A stretch of DNA of 64,000 bases from Beggiatoa alba B18LD (lineage in GTDB: Bacteria; Pseudomonadota; Gammaproteobacteria; Beggiatoales; Beggiatoaceae). The stretch is from assembly GCF_000245015.1 (NCBI RefSeq), contig NZ_JH600070.1:3740684-3804683 (forward strand), in the 5' to 3' direction. Position 1 is the first letter of the stretch. Each line of letters starts with the position of its first letter. Shown here piece after piece: positions 24,023 through 36,572 of this stretch. The translations under genes were made by a program, and so were the position numbers. The notes beneath the pieces are model-generated. The model saw only the letters and a program-made list of their open reading frames with translations, ran no database searches and was not told the DNA's origin.

Positions 24023-26911
24023 TTAGGCTAGCCGTTTTTTACATTGGACTTGTACAAATAACTGTCCATTTAAATCAGGGAGTTTATCTGTTTTTTGTAC
24101 GGTTTGAAGACTGATATGGTTGGGGGTGTATGTGTTAATGCTGCGTAAGTCCTGCGGTGTTTTTCCAACGGTTTTTAAACTACGTACCACAAAACGACTT
24201 TCTAATAACCCATTTTGTAAGCCACATTTACTTTGTAGTTGTGTGGTTGCGTTAAAAAAACCACTGGGTAAGCTGATGACATTGCCACTGATGTCGACAA
24301 TGGGAGAGGTAATCACGATATTTCCTGAAATTCCTGTTTGTGAACTGGCATCGATTTGTGTTTCTCGGGTGGTAGAGGCAAGCAATTGTTCTGTTTCAAG
24401 GGTAATATTACCGCCATTACCATCCATCGCTTGTGCAACAATCTGTCCTTTATCCACAATCACAAATTGTGGTGCGCTGATTGTAATGTTACCGCTGTTT
24501 CCTGTGCCACCACGCACACTAGTTGTGATATTTCCCCCATTACGTAAATAAATTTGTTGAGAAATATTCAAATTAATATTACCTCCCGCAGCATTTTGTG
24601 TGGAAGCATTAATACTCCCGCCCTCTTCTAAATCCAGCGTTTGAGTAGTTATCACAATTTCTCCTGCATTCCCTGCTGTTTCATCATGACTTTCAGAACT
24701 TGCATAAATGCCTGCATGATTCATTTTATCTTCTAAAATTGTCGTTCCGCTGATTTTAATATGTTCTGCTTGGATTTCGATAAAATTACCTGAACCTGAG
24801 GTTGTCGTTGAACCACTGATGAGTGCACCGTCGACAATTAAATTTTTTGCAGACAAGTGAATTTCTCCTGCTTGTCCACCATTTGTTCCTTCTATGTTAT
24901 AGCTAGTTGCTTGAATCGCGGTGGGTAATGCAAATTCATGTTGTAATTCTCCGCCCAGCATTTCTAAGGTATCGGCTACGTTGATAAAAATTGCGCCACC
25001 ATTGCCTGTGCCTTCCGTGGGGCTGGAAATGGTCGCTCCATTGTGCATGTATAAGTTGTCAGCCGTGATACCAATCTTTCCCGCATTACCTGTTCCTAAT
25101 GTGGTGGTTGTAATAAAACCACTATTCATATCAATTGTTTTAGCACTGATAAGAATTTCACCTGCTTCCCCGCTATTGCTTAAAGTTTGATTACTGGAAG
25201 AGGCAAGAATACCGCTGGTTGTGGTTGGAATGCGGGATAAATCTTCATTTGCTCCTTCTTTATCCATACCGTCTTTTTGCGTTGTGACACTATCGTCAAT
25301 GGGCGTAACCATGCCAACGTTATCATTGGCTTTGTCTTCTTTAACAACATTAATCAAATTTTTTGGATCACTCAAAGGATTACCAATATTGGCATTACCT
25401 AAAATCAATGTATCTTTAATTGTTAATAGAATTGTGCCTCCATTACCACCGCCAAAGGTACTACTGCTAATTTGTCCGCCATCTAGCAGGCGTAAATTGT
25501 CCGCTTGAATTGCCACAATTCCTGCATCCCCCCCTGTTTCAGAGCTATCGACAGAGTTGACAAATAAGCCACTGTAAGGATTAGTAATGTCTTGTTCTTC
25601 GGTTTGCGCACTGCCGCGAATTTCTACATCATTGGCTTTGATAAAGATTCCCCCTGCATTGCCACTTCCCTCAGAAGAACTATCTAGTTTTCCACCATCA
25701 TGCAACAAGAGTACAGGGGTTTCTATATAAATAACACCAGCTTGCCCTGCATTCTCTGCCGTGCTTAAGCTATTTGCAGCAATTTGGCTGGTCATTACAC
25801 CAGTATCGGCTAATAAATCTTTTTCTGTTTTTCCGCCAATATCGACTTGTTCACTGGCAAAAATATAAACATCGCCACCTTTACCAGTACCATTTGTTAA
25901 AGTCGCGATTAAACTATTTTCTAGTTTTAATGAGTTGATTTGCATTAAAATATTGCCACTATCATCATTATTAATAATATTGACATCTGTATTTTCTACA
26001 GATAAATCAAGTACACCACCGCTCATTAAAACGCTGTCTTTAACGATAAATTGCCCACCATAGATATATAAATCCCCTGCTTTTTGGGTATTAATGTTAA
26101 TTTCAGAATCTTGTATCGATGCGGAGATTTTCGCACCAGACACAAGCAGATAACTATGGTCAAGTGAGATATTGCCACGTTGAAGACTGGATAAGTTTGC
26201 TAAATCTTCTAATTTATCAAAGTTTACTTGTGCCGCACTTGCAAGACTTATTAATGCAATCCGTTTTGAAACTGCCCATAAAAAACTATCATCAATTTGA
26301 ATATTTCCCCCTATCAAGGAAATATCATTATCGTAAGCAATAAAAAAGGTATCATTTAAACGAATATCGGCGGGTGTTTCGGTTAAAAAACCGTAAGCAC
26401 TAGGTGGTGCACTGGTTAAAACGCTTTGTTCTGGATAACGGGCATTAAATTCCCCGTCTGTTCCTAGATATAAAGTGTCCGCTGTAGAAGCATGAAAGGA
26501 GCTAAACACTTCTACGCTAGAACCTTCACCAAAAATTATTCCTTGGGGATTAATAAAGAATAAGTCCCCGCCAACCAGATTAGAACTAATTGTCCCGTTA
26601 ATAAAAGAAGGTTTTCCACCCGTTACGCGGCTGATAATATTCGTCACGCTATCAGGTTTTGTTAGGAAGTAAGCCATATCTCCTGACTGTAAATTAAACT
26701 CACTGAAGCTATAAAATAAGTTTGTCCCGTACTGTTTCCCCATCTCTTGCTGAATCAGAATTGCACTAACATCACCATGTTCAGGAGTATTAAATATGGA
26801 ACTGTTTAACCGCGTTGTATCCGTGCCTAAGGTATTATCAAGAATGATATCGGCTTGTAATAATGGGCTAAATAAAAATCCAATTAGCATGAGAATACGG
26901 TAATTTTGCAT
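24023..26911 (-). CDS. Two-partner-secretion exoprotein with filamentous haemagglutinin N-terminal domain
   Basis: A 962-residue secreted protein. A signal peptide (YRILMLIGFLFSPLLQA-D) precedes a TPS/FHA domain (about residues 25-160) recognisable by FSSFHAS, NPQGIIFGEGSSVEV and the VTNIISRVTGGKPSFINGT segment. The rest is a long right-handed beta-helix of repeated units such as GNAGKIGITADNLYMHNGA and GNGGAIFINVADTLEMLGG, with a short Cys-containing ending. Such proteins are exported through an FhaC/TpsB pore; none is encoded nearby. An SD-like AAGGAGC precedes the ATG. Likely role in surface attachment, by analogy only. Confidence 0.88.
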   Translation of the reverse strand: MQNYRILMLIGFLFSPLLQADIILDNTLGTDTTRLNSSIFNTPEHGDVSAILIQQEMGKQYGTNLFYSFSEFNLQSGDMAYFLTKPDSVTNIISRVTGGKPSFINGTISSNLVGGDLFFINPQGIIFGEGSSVEVFSSFHASTADTLYLGTDGEFNARYPEQSVLTSAPPSAYGFLTETPADIRLNDTFFIAYDNDISLIGGNIQIDDSFLWAVSKRIALISLASAAQVNFDKLEDLANLSSLQRGNISLDHSYLLVSGAKISASIQDSEININTQKAGDLYIYGGQFIVKDSVLMSGGVLDLSVENTDVNIINNDDSGNILMQINSLKLENSLIATLTNGTGKGGDVYIFASEQVDIGGKTEKDLLADTGVMTSQIAANSLSTAENAGQAGVIYIETPVLLLHDGGKLDSSSEGSGNAGGIFIKANDVEIRGSAQTEEQDITNPYSGLFVNSVDSSETGGDAGIVAIQADNLRLLDGGQISSSTFGGGNGGTILLTIKDTLILGNANIGNPLSDPKNLINVVKEDKANDNVGMVTPIDDSVTTQKDGMDKEGANEDLSRIPTTTSGILASSSNQTLSNSGEAGEILISAKTIDMNSGFITTTTLGTGNAGKIGITADNLYMHNGATISSPTEGTGNGGAIFINVADTLEMLGGELQHEFALPTAIQATSYNIEGTNGGQAGEIHLSAKNLIVDGALISGSTTTSGSGNFIEIQAEHIKISGTTILEDKMNHAGIYASSESHDETAGNAGEIVITTQTLDLEEGGSINASTQNAAGGNINLNISQQIYLRNGGNITTSVRGGTGNSGNITISAPQFVIVDKGQIVAQAMDGNGGNITLETEQLLASTTRETQIDASSQTGISGNIVITSPIVDISGNVISLPSGFFNATTQLQSKCGLQNGLLESRFVVRSLKTVGKTPQDLRSINTYTPNHISLQTVQKTDKLPDLNGQLFVQVQCKKRLA

Positions 26912-27286
26912 AACAATTGCTCCTTAAACGTACCGTAGATAAGCAAAGATGATTATTGAAAATATTTCATCTATTGTCCCTTGGAAGAAGGGTAAAAAAT
27001 AGCTTTTCTTCTTAAAAAGAAAATAATCTTAAAAATTAAAGTATAAATGAATATTTCCATCGGTCTTTAGGGAAAAAAAACGAATTTTTATGGGACTTAA
27101 ACGTACTTATATAAAAACTATACTACTGAAATATATAATTATTATTTTTTAAAAGTTCGGAATAGCACTAGCATTTTTATTAGCCCTATGCCACACTATA
27201 ATTTAAGTGTTATGTTTTTGTAACACGAAAAAAACAATTATAATGATCGGTTTTTTCATAGACCAAATATCAGGGGATGTCAGGAT
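26912..27286. promoter_or_regulatory. Divergent promoter region of exoprotein and AcoR-type gene
   Basis: 375 bp of very A/T-rich sequence between divergent genes. A perfect -10 TATAAT lies at 27239-27244, about 40 bp before the AcoR-type start, with a TTGTAA-like -35 at slightly short spacing. I did not find a convincing sigma-54 -24/-12 pair on either strand. Confidence 0.45.
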
Positions 27287-29326
27287 ATGATATTTGACGC
27301 AACAACACATCATCACGCCCAAAAAATCTATTCTCATGTAGATAAAAAAGGGCTTGCCGAAAAATTAGAAGCGCAAATTGCGCGTTCTTGGGAAAGATGC
27401 TTGCAAAGCTACCGCATCGATCCCGAAGCACCACGTAAACCGCTGATTATTGAACATGCGGAACTAACCGATCATCGTGAACGTATTGATGAATTGTTAG
27501 GCGACTTCGCCAAAGAAGAAATGGCTCAGTTATATCAACGCATTCTTGGTTCAGGATATTCTGTTATTCTAACCAATAGCGACGGTATTATTGTCAGTTA
27601 TGTCGGTGATCCAACACTCACAGAATATTTCAACCGCTCAGGCTTACTACCAGGTGCAATTTGGACAGAAGAAAAAGAAGGTACTAATGGCATTGGTACT
27701 TGTCTTTATGAAAAATCCCCTGTTATTGTTTGTCGTGAAGAGCATTTCCGTACCTCACACACAATTCTTACCTGTTCTGCCGCGCCTGTTTTTGATGCTC
27801 AAGGCGAATTACTGGCTGTCTTGGATGTATCCTCAACCAGCGCACAAGACTCCCGTGAAAGTCATCGTCATACAGCCGCTTTAGTTAATATTTCTGCCCG
27901 TCAAATCGAAAACTTTGGATTTATGCGTCAATGCCAATCCCATTGGGTTTTACGATTTCATCCAAAGCCTTACTATATTGGTCACTTTACCGAAGGACTG
28001 CTGGCTGTTGACGAAACAGGACTTATCATTGCAGCTAATCAAAACGCGCTACATCATTTTAATAAGACCCGTGGGGAAATCGTTGGCAAAAATATCAGTG
28101 ACTTATTAACGACCAATTTAACCCTTTTGACATCTTATACAAACCGTCAACCAAATGGGTTACAGATTGTCTATGACGTGCAACATGGGCATCCGTTCCA
28201 TACGCAACTCCAATTTCCTCAACGTCGTAGCAGTAGCATACCCAATGCCAATATCCAGCGAATATCCTCAACACAGATGCCATTCTGTATGAGTTTAGAG
28301 GCGTTGGCAGGTAAAGACCCCATAATGACATTTAATGTACGTCATGCACAAAAAGTCATGAATAAAAGTATTCCCATTTTATTGCAGGGAGAAACGGGAA
28401 CGGGAAAAGAAGCACTTGCAAAGGCAATCCATGAGGCTAGCCAACGCAAGCATAAGCCATTTGTCGCACTTAATTGTGCAGCCATTCCTGAAGCTTTAAT
28501 TGAAAGTGAACTGTTTGGTTACAAACATGGCGCGTTTACAGGAGCGCGGCGTGAAGGGATGCGGGGGAAAATTTTACAATCTCACGGTGGGACTCTGTTT
28601 TTAGACGAAATTGGCGATATGCCATTAACATTGCAAACTCGTTTATTACGTGTCTTGGAGGAAAAGGCGGTTGTGCCATTAGGCAGTGAAATGCCCGTTG
28701 CTGTTGAACTGACGGTTATCAGTGCAACACATCATCAACTTCCCAAATTGATTGCTGAAGGGAAATTTCGTGAAGATTTATATTATCGTTTAAATGGGAT
28801 TACCTTAACCCTTCCGCCATTACGTGAGCGAAATGATATTGATACCCTCATTCGTTGTGCATTAGCGGCTGAAAATTTTGATAATGAATCGATTGAAATT
28901 GAAGCAGAAGCATTTAATCTACTTGTAGCCTATCAGTGGCCGGGAAATATTCGTCAGTTGCGCAATGTCATTCGAACTGCATTAGCATTACGAACAGGTA
29001 ATTTAGTCACTCGTCATGAATTACCAACAGATATTACCTACCGAACGGCTGTGACATTACCTGATAGAACATTAGTGCAATTGGATAACGCTAACATAGC
29101 CACGACAACGGCGACTATTCCACATATTACTGTGCCACCAGTCATGCACGCACAACCAACAATTACCGATATGCCTGATTTAGATGCAGCAGAAAAAAAT
29201 GTGATTTTGCAGGCATTAGAACATCACCGTTGGAATATTACCAATACGGCGGTGAGCTTAAAAATGAGTCGCAATACACTGTATCGGAAGATGAAAAAAC
29301 ACGCAATTGCACTGTCAAATGCATAA
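27287..29326 (+). CDS. Sigma-54-dependent transcriptional activator, AcoR type (GAF-PAS-AAA-Fis)
   Basis: A 679-residue activator. An N-terminal GAF-like sensor (about 60-205, with TEEKEGTNGIGTCLYEKSPV typical of AcoR) is followed by a PAS-like segment (about 225-290). The AAA+ domain (about 325-560) has Walker A GETGTGKE, the sigma-54 contact loop GAFTGA, Walker B GTLFLDEIGD and the arginine-finger region. A Fis-type helix-turn-helix closes the protein (NTAVSLKMSRNTLYRKMKKH). It would open sigma-54 promoters in response to a small molecule; AcoR itself senses acetoin. No acetoin or dehydrogenase genes are adjacent, so its target is unknown. Confidence 0.92.
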   Translation: MIFDATTHHHAQKIYSHVDKKGLAEKLEAQIARSWERCLQSYRIDPEAPRKPLIIEHAELTDHRERIDELLGDFAKEEMAQLYQRILGSGYSVILTNSDGIIVSYVGDPTLTEYFNRSGLLPGAIWTEEKEGTNGIGTCLYEKSPVIVCREEHFRTSHTILTCSAAPVFDAQGELLAVLDVSSTSAQDSRESHRHTAALVNISARQIENFGFMRQCQSHWVLRFHPKPYYIGHFTEGLLAVDETGLIIAANQNALHHFNKTRGEIVGKNISDLLTTNLTLLTSYTNRQPNGLQIVYDVQHGHPFHTQLQFPQRRSSSIPNANIQRISSTQMPFCMSLEALAGKDPIMTFNVRHAQKVMNKSIPILLQGETGTGKEALAKAIHEASQRKHKPFVALNCAAIPEALIESELFGYKHGAFTGARREGMRGKILQSHGGTLFLDEIGDMPLTLQTRLLRVLEEKAVVPLGSEMPVAVELTVISATHHQLPKLIAEGKFREDLYYRLNGITLTLPPLRERNDIDTLIRCALAAENFDNESIEIEAEAFNLLVAYQWPGNIRQLRNVIRTALALRTGNLVTRHELPTDITYRTAVTLPDRTLVQLDNANIATTTATIPHITVPPVMHAQPTITDMPDLDAAEKNVILQALEHHRWNITNTAVSLKMSRNTLYRKMKKHAIALSNA

Positions 29327-29348
29327 CAGCATCGTTTAAGGACATAAA

Positions 29349-29380
29349 AAACCCCTTTCCTCATCAAGAAGAAAGGGGTT
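29349..29380. terminator. Bidirectional intrinsic terminator between activator gene and atp operon
   Basis: AAACCCCTTTC / GAAAGGGGTTT stem (29349-29359 and 29371-29381). The reverse strand has six T after the stem, fitting the end of the atp operon; the plus strand has four T for the activator gene. Confidence 0.85.
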
Positions 29381-29395
29381 TTCATGATAACAAGA

Positions 29396-29815
29396 CTACC
29401 GTTTGCTACGTAAACGACGAATCGCTTGCAACTGTGCCATCGCTTCGCTTAACTCTGCTTGTGCACGAGAGTAATCAACATCAGATTTCTTGTCAGCCAA
29501 CAGCTTTTCAGCCCGTTGTTTTGCTTCTAAAGCGGCTGCCTCATCCAAATCTTTTGCCCGTAAAGCAGTATCTGCTAATACCGTGACTAAATGAGGCTGA
29601 ACTTCCAGCATACCACCTGACACATAGAAGCCTTCTTCTGTGCCATCTTCTTTTTTGATCCGCACTTCACCGGCCCGTAACGGACTCAATAAAGGAGCAT
29701 GACGAGGGGTAATACCCACATCGCCCATAATGGCGGGGGCAATTACCATTGTAGCCAGCCCTGAATATAAATCGGACTCAGCACTTACTACATTGATATG
29801 AATAGTCATTGTCAT
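29396..29815 (-). CDS. atpC: F1Fo ATP synthase epsilon subunit
   Basis: 139 residues, last gene of the atp operon. N-terminal beta sandwich ([41 protein letters not shown]) and a C-terminal helical hairpin rich in Ala, Glu and Arg. It is part of the central stalk and modulates ATP hydrolysis. GGGAG lies 7 bp before the ATG. Confidence 0.95.
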   Translation of the reverse strand: MTMTIHINVVSAESDLYSGLATMVIAPAIMGDVGITPRHAPLLSPLRAGEVRIKKEDGTEEGFYVSGGMLEVQPHLVTVLADTALRAKDLDEAAALEAKQRAEKLLADKKSDVDYSRAQAELSEAMAQLQAIRRLRSKR

Positions 29816-29878
29816 TTTAAGCTCCCTAGCTATGAGAGGACGGTTACTGACAGCAAACTATCAATAACCGTACACTAC

Positions 29879-31279
<1,401 letters not shown>

Positions 31280-31340
31280 TTAAAATTGCGAGTATTCTAT
31301 ACGCAGCTTTCAGTAAGCCATAATGACTTACCATAACTGG

Positions 31341-32204
31341 CTAAACCGCAGCGGCACCTGCCACAATTTCGGAAATTTCTTGGGTAATGGCGGCTTGACG
31401 GGCTTTGTTGTAAACCAGTTGGAGTTCGTTAATTAAGTTACCCGCGTTATCGGACGCGCTCTTCATCGCAACCATCCGTGCTGCTTGTTCACATGCGATG
31501 TTTTCTACCACACCTTGATAAACGAGCGATTCGATATAACGCATTAACAGTGCGTCCACAACTTCGGGCGCGCTAGGCTCATATAGATAATCCCAACTAT
31601 ACCGTTCTAACTTATCCCCTTCTCCTGCATGGATTGGCAACAATTGTTGCACTTGAGGGGCTTGAGTCATGGTATTTACAAAACGGTTATAGATGACATA
31701 GAGACGATCTATTGTGCCACTGTTATAGGCATCCAACATGACTTTTACTAAGCCAATTAAATCTTCCAGAGAGGGGGTATCCCCTAAATGGGTTGCTTGT
31801 GCAACGATATTGCTACCAATCCGTTTAAAAAAGCCACTCCCTTTATTGCCGATAGGACATACATCAATTTCTACGCCTTCAGCTTGCCATTTTTTCAGGG
31901 CGGATAAAGTTGCTTTAAATAAATTGGTATTTAAACCACCGCACAATCCTCTATCAGAGGACACAACCACCACACCAATACGCTTCGCAGGACGCTCAAC
32001 CATAAAAGGATGCTTATAGTCAGGATGTGCTTGCGCTAAGTGCCCAATCACAGAACGAATTTTTTCTGTGTAAGGACGAGATTTACGCATTCTATCCTGT
32101 GCTTTACGCATCTTACTGGCAGCAACCATTTCCATTGCGCGGGTAATTTTTTGCGTATTTTTAATACTCTTAATCTTATTGCGTATCTCTTTGCTACCTG
32201 CCAT
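31341..32204 (-). CDS. atpG: F1Fo ATP synthase gamma subunit
   Basis: 287 residues from the ATG at 32204, giving the family start [20 protein letters not shown]; the frame runs further upstream but not with conserved sequence. The C-terminal helix ends [20 protein letters not shown], which inserts in the F1 core as the rotor. The [16 protein letters not shown] block is canonical. Confidence 0.96.
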   Translation of the reverse strand: MAGSKEIRNKIKSIKNTQKITRAMEMVAASKMRKAQDRMRKSRPYTEKIRSVIGHLAQAHPDYKHPFMVERPAKRIGVVVVSSDRGLCGGLNTNLFKATLSALKKWQAEGVEIDVCPIGNKGSGFFKRIGSNIVAQATHLGDTPSLEDLIGLVKVMLDAYNSGTIDRLYVIYNRFVNTMTQAPQVQQLLPIHAGEGDKLERYSWDYLYEPSAPEVVDALLMRYIESLVYQGVVENIACEQAARMVAMKSASDNAGNLINELQLVYNKARQAAITQEISEIVAGAAAV

Positions 32205-32281
32205 AACGAAGACTCTTGGTAAAAGGTAGATGATGTACAGCAAAATAAGGGCGAGATGAAACTATCGCCCCTATTACTGTA

Positions 32282-33823
32282 TTACCACGTATGATTAGCC
32301 TTGAAGTCTTGTAAAGCGGCTTTGAAACTCGTGGCAGTGCTGTCGGTGTAATCACCCGTTGCATTAATATCAGCTAATAATTTAGCATGATTATTTTTCA
32401 TATAGATATGCAAGGATTTTTCAAAATCGACCACTTTCTTCACGGGCACATCATCTAAGTAGCCTTCATTCGCGGCATACAAAGAAATCGCCATTTCCGC
32501 AACACTCAAGGGAGAGTATTGTTTTTGCTTCATTAATTCTGTGACACGTTGACCACGTTCAATTTGCTTACGAGTACTGTCATCTAAGTCGGAAGCGAAT
32601 TGTGCGAAGGCGGCTAACTCACGGAATTGTGCGAGGCTTAAACGAACCCCACCACCTAATTTCTTAATAATCTTGGTTTGTGCAGCACCACCGACGCGGG
32701 ACACAGACAAACCAGCGTTAATTGCAGGACGAATACCAGAGTTAAATAAATCTGTCTCTAAGTAAATTTGTCCGTCAGTAATAGAAATAACGTTGGTAGG
32801 AACGAAGGCAGATACGTCACCAGCTTGGGTTTCAATGATAGGTAAAGCCGTTAAAGAACCTGTTTTGCCTTTCACTTCACCATTGGTGATTTTTTCAACA
32901 TAATCTGCGTTTAAGCGTGCTGCACGTTCAAGCAAACGAGAGTGCAAGTAGAATACATCACCAGGATAGGCTTCACGTCCTGGAGGACGACGTAATAACA
33001 GAGAAACTTGACGATATGCCCAAGCTTGTTTGGTTAAGTCGTCATAAACAATTAGTGCATCTTCACCACGATCGCGGAAGTATTCACCCATTGCACAACC
33101 AGCATAAGGGGCAATGAACTGTAATGCAGCGGGATCAGAGGCAGAAGCAGCAACAACGATGGTGTGTTCTAATGCGCCATGCTCTTCTAACTTACGGACA
33201 ACGTTGGCAATAGAAGAGGCTTTTTGTCCAATTGCGACATAAACGCACTTAATGCCAGTGCCTTTTTGGTTGATGATGGCATCAACCGCAACAGCTGTTT
33301 TACCAGTTTGACGGTCACCAATGATTAACTCACGTTGTCCACGTCCAACAGGCACCATCGCGTCAATTGCTTTTAACCCTGTTTGTACAGGTTGGCTAAC
33401 AGATTGACGGCTAATAACACCAGGGGCAATACGCTCAATCGGAGAGCTTAATGTGGCATTAATAGGCCCTTTACCATCTAAAGGTTGACCTAAAGAGTTG
33501 ACAACCCGACCTAATAACTCAGGACCAACAGGAACTTCTAACACGCGACCAGTACATTTTACGGTGTCACCTTCGGACAAATGTTCATAAGCCCCTAACA
33601 CCACTGCACCAACGGAATCACGCTCAAGGTTCAATGCCATCCCGTAAGAACCACCGGGAAACTCTAACATTTCACCATACACAGCATTTGCAAGACCGTG
33701 AATACGCACGATCCCGTCGGTAATGCTGACGATAGTACCTTCACTACGACCTTCGGTTGCGAGGTTGTAGCTTTGAATTTTTTGTTTAATCAGATCACTG
33801 ATTTCAGAGGGATTAAGCTGCAT
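32282..33823 (-). CDS. atpA: F1Fo ATP synthase alpha subunit
   Basis: 513 residues from the ATG at 33823 ([16 protein letters not shown], as in E. coli); another ATG three codons earlier (33832) is possible. P-loop [15 protein letters not shown] and the ARLNADYV and [15 protein letters not shown] regions are conserved. Non-catalytic nucleotide-binding partner of beta. Confidence 0.98.
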   Translation of the reverse strand: MQLNPSEISDLIKQKIQSYNLATEGRSEGTIVSITDGIVRIHGLANAVYGEMLEFPGGSYGMALNLERDSVGAVVLGAYEHLSEGDTVKCTGRVLEVPVGPELLGRVVNSLGQPLDGKGPINATLSSPIERIAPGVISRQSVSQPVQTGLKAIDAMVPVGRGQRELIIGDRQTGKTAVAVDAIINQKGTGIKCVYVAIGQKASSIANVVRKLEEHGALEHTIVVAASASDPAALQFIAPYAGCAMGEYFRDRGEDALIVYDDLTKQAWAYRQVSLLLRRPPGREAYPGDVFYLHSRLLERAARLNADYVEKITNGEVKGKTGSLTALPIIETQAGDVSAFVPTNVISITDGQIYLETDLFNSGIRPAINAGLSVSRVGGAAQTKIIKKLGGGVRLSLAQFRELAAFAQFASDLDDSTRKQIERGQRVTELMKQKQYSPLSVAEMAISLYAANEGYLDDVPVKKVVDFEKSLHIYMKNNHAKLLADINATGDYTDSTATSFKAALQDFKANHTW

Positions 33824-33847
33824 CTTCTGCATGTGTTCTTTCTCGCT

Positions 33848-34384
33848 TTAACGACGCAATTCAGTGGCTAATTGTTGCAGACGACCCTTAATAGAGGCAT
33901 CGATAACTTGATCACCCACACGCACTAACCATCCCCCCATTAAGGATTCATCAGTTTTTACGCTGATATTCACTGTTTTGCCTAACCGTTTTTGTAAGGT
34001 TGCAGACAGTTCTTGTTCTTGGGGTTCGGTAACGGGGAAAGCGGAGGTTAACTCCACCGTTTCATAACCTTGTTGTTGGGCTTTGAGCATTTCATACTCT
34101 TGTGCAATATAAGGCACAATAGACAAGCGGTTGTTGTCGATCAAAACTTTAACTAAGTTTTGAGCTTCACTTCCAATCTTGTCTGCACAAATATCCAACA
34201 ACAAGTTTGTTAAAACGGACTTTTCGATGCGTGGGTTGGCAATGACCACTGCAATTGCAGAATCCTTAACTATCATAGTCAACAAGCGCAAATCGTCAGA
34301 CCATTGGGTAAAATCACCTGACGCTTTGGCAAGACCAAGCACTGCTTCCGCGTAAGGACGTGCTAGAGTTGCAAATTCTGCCAT
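33848..34384 (-). CDS. atpH: F1Fo ATP synthase delta subunit
   Basis: 178 residues. N-terminal helical bundle (ATLARPYAEAVLGLAKASGD) and a C-terminal segment with NISVKTDESLMGGWLVRVGDQ, which is the family signature near the end. It joins F1 to the b-subunit stalk. It lies 10 bp from atpF and 15 bp from the alternative atpA start. Confidence 0.96.
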   Translation of the reverse strand: MAEFATLARPYAEAVLGLAKASGDFTQWSDDLRLLTMIVKDSAIAVVIANPRIEKSVLTNLLLDICADKIGSEAQNLVKVLIDNNRLSIVPYIAQEYEMLKAQQQGYETVELTSAFPVTEPQEQELSATLQKRLGKTVNISVKTDESLMGGWLVRVGDQVIDASIKGRLQQLATELRR

Positions 34385-34394
34385 AACTCACTGC

Positions 34395-34865
34395 CTATAG
34401 CTGTTTAATCATTTGAGCAATGAATTCGCTGTGATTTGCTGCATTGATTTCACGGGCTAAGACTTTTTCAGCACATGCAATGGACAAACTCACAACTTCT
34501 TCACGCAATTGTTCACGAGCACGACTTCTTTCTTGCTCAATTTCAGCCTGTGCGGCTTCAAGTTGACGCAGACCTTCTAAACGTGCCTTTTCCTTAGCCT
34601 CTTCAACAAGTAAATCAGCTTGTTTATTCGCATTAGCCACAATATCTGCTGCTTGTTGCTTCGCTTCGCGAAGACGTTCTGCAGCACGTTGTGCAGCTAA
34701 CTCTAATTCGTGTTTACCGCGTTCTGCGGAAGCCAGACCATCTGCTATTTGCGTATTTCTTTGCTCAAGCATTTGAAGCATGGGATTCCATAAATAACGC
34801 ATCACGAACCAGACGAGTACGCCAAACGTGATTATCTGTCCAAAGAGGGTCGCTGTAATACTCAT
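34395..34865 (-). CDS. atpF: F1Fo ATP synthase b subunit
   Basis: 156 residues, the length of E. coli AtpF. One N-terminal membrane helix (LFGQIITFGVLVWFVMRYLW) and a long charged coiled coil (about residues 35-140) forming the peripheral stalk. Only one b gene is present, so the stalk is a b homodimer rather than the b/b' pair of phototrophs. Confidence 0.96.
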   Translation of the reverse strand: MSITATLFGQIITFGVLVWFVMRYLWNPMLQMLEQRNTQIADGLASAERGKHELELAAQRAAERLREAKQQAADIVANANKQADLLVEEAKEKARLEGLRQLEAAQAEIEQERSRAREQLREEVVSLSIACAEKVLAREINAANHSEFIAQMIKQL

Positions 34866-34909
34866 AAGGTTAAGCTCCCAACTTTTTAAGTGGTAAGGGG
34901 ATTAGGGAA

Positions 34910-35203
34910 TTAACCACCAATTGCAGCTTTTAAGGAAGCAGCAAACGGATTTGCGAAGGTGAAGAACATGGCGATACCTAAACCGATCATGGGGAATGCT
35001 TCCATCAAACCACCACTGAATAACATTTGACCGATTAATTGTGCTCTCATTTCGGGTTGGCGAGCGATACCTTCTAAGTATTTAGAACAAATAATTGCCC
35101 AACCGAATGCAGAAGCGAACACACCTGCAGCCAGAATAAAACCGACGACTAACACTGTGTTGGCATAAACAGAACCAATTTGAGCGATGATGTCAGCATT
35201 CAT
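34910..35203 (-). CDS. atpE: F1Fo ATP synthase c subunit, atypical glycine motif
   Basis: 97 residues, longer than the 79 of E. coli because of N- and C-terminal extensions. Two membrane helices join at the polar loop ARQPEM. The proton-carrying carboxylate is Glu in LMEAFPMIG, and no Na+-ligand Ser/Thr follows it, so it is H+-type. Helix 1 reads VFASAFGWAIICSK, where aligned E. coli has Gly at 23, 27, 29, 32 and 33; here these are Ala, Gly, Ala, Cys and Ser, and Ile28 is Trp. This could change ring packing or stoichiometry. Position and flanking genes leave no doubt about identity. Confidence 0.95.
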   Translation of the reverse strand: MNADIIAQIGSVYANTVLVVGFILAAGVFASAFGWAIICSKYLEGIARQPEMRAQLIGQMLFSGGLMEAFPMIGLGIAMFFTFANPFAASLKAAIGG

Positions 35204-35327
35204 GTGAAATATCTCCTTAAAATAGTGAATGTTAAAGAAAAAATAGTTAAAAACTTAAGGGGTTACCATTTGTAAGTCATAACTGAATGTCTTACAAATG
35301 GATAAGACAACGGTACATCTCTATTGC

Positions 35328-36149
<822 letters not shown>

Positions 36150-36164
36150 CTAAAAATTAAATTA

Positions 36165-36572
36165 TTAAGAAATCGGTTTTGAGCGAACAAGATGTCCAAG
36201 GGCATAACCTGATTGTGCAACAGCAAACGTAATGAGCATAGGAATAGGTGGAAGATGTAACCATCCCATTCCCAAACCAAAAAAAATAACTGTTGCAACA
36301 AAGCGTTGAATTGCACCAACATAAAATGCGGCAATTTCTTTTCCAGGGGCTACTTTAGCAAGTTCTAGTGCTGTTTGTAGCCGACGCTGAGTTATCCATA
36401 CATTGAACAATACGATAAAGCCACCATAAAGGGCAGCTTGCGCTTCTGCTTGTCCGAAGCCAAAATAAAAAACAAGTGTCATGCCTGCAATGAGCAGGGA
36501 TTGAATACGCAAAATTTTCCGCACACCCGTATCGCTTAACGGTGGGTGTTCAGGGGACACTTGTTGATTCAT
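36165..36572 (-). CDS. atpI: ATP synthase subunit I
   Basis: 135 residues with four hydrophobic segments and the family pattern LYGGFIVLFNVWI plus a short charged loop. AtpI assists c-ring assembly and is the first gene of many atp operons. It is the weakest conserved member, but position before atpB and topology support it. Confidence 0.88.
   Translation of the reverse strand: MNQQVSPEHPPLSDTGVRKILRIQSLLIAGMTLVFYFGFGQAEAQAALYGGFIVLFNVWITQRRLQTALELAKVAPGKEIAAFYVGAIQRFVATVIFFGLGMGWLHLPPIPMLITFAVAQSGYALGHLVRSKPIS

Noticed and set aside
24120-25508. Plus-strand ORFs opposite the FHA exoprotein
   Set aside because: Low-complexity Pro/Val products that mirror the repeated codons of the beta-helix gene; no start signals.
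27121-27286. Possible sigma-54 promoter upstream of the AcoR-type gene
   Set aside because: A TGGCAT occurs on the reverse strand but the -12 TTGC partner is missing at the right spacing.
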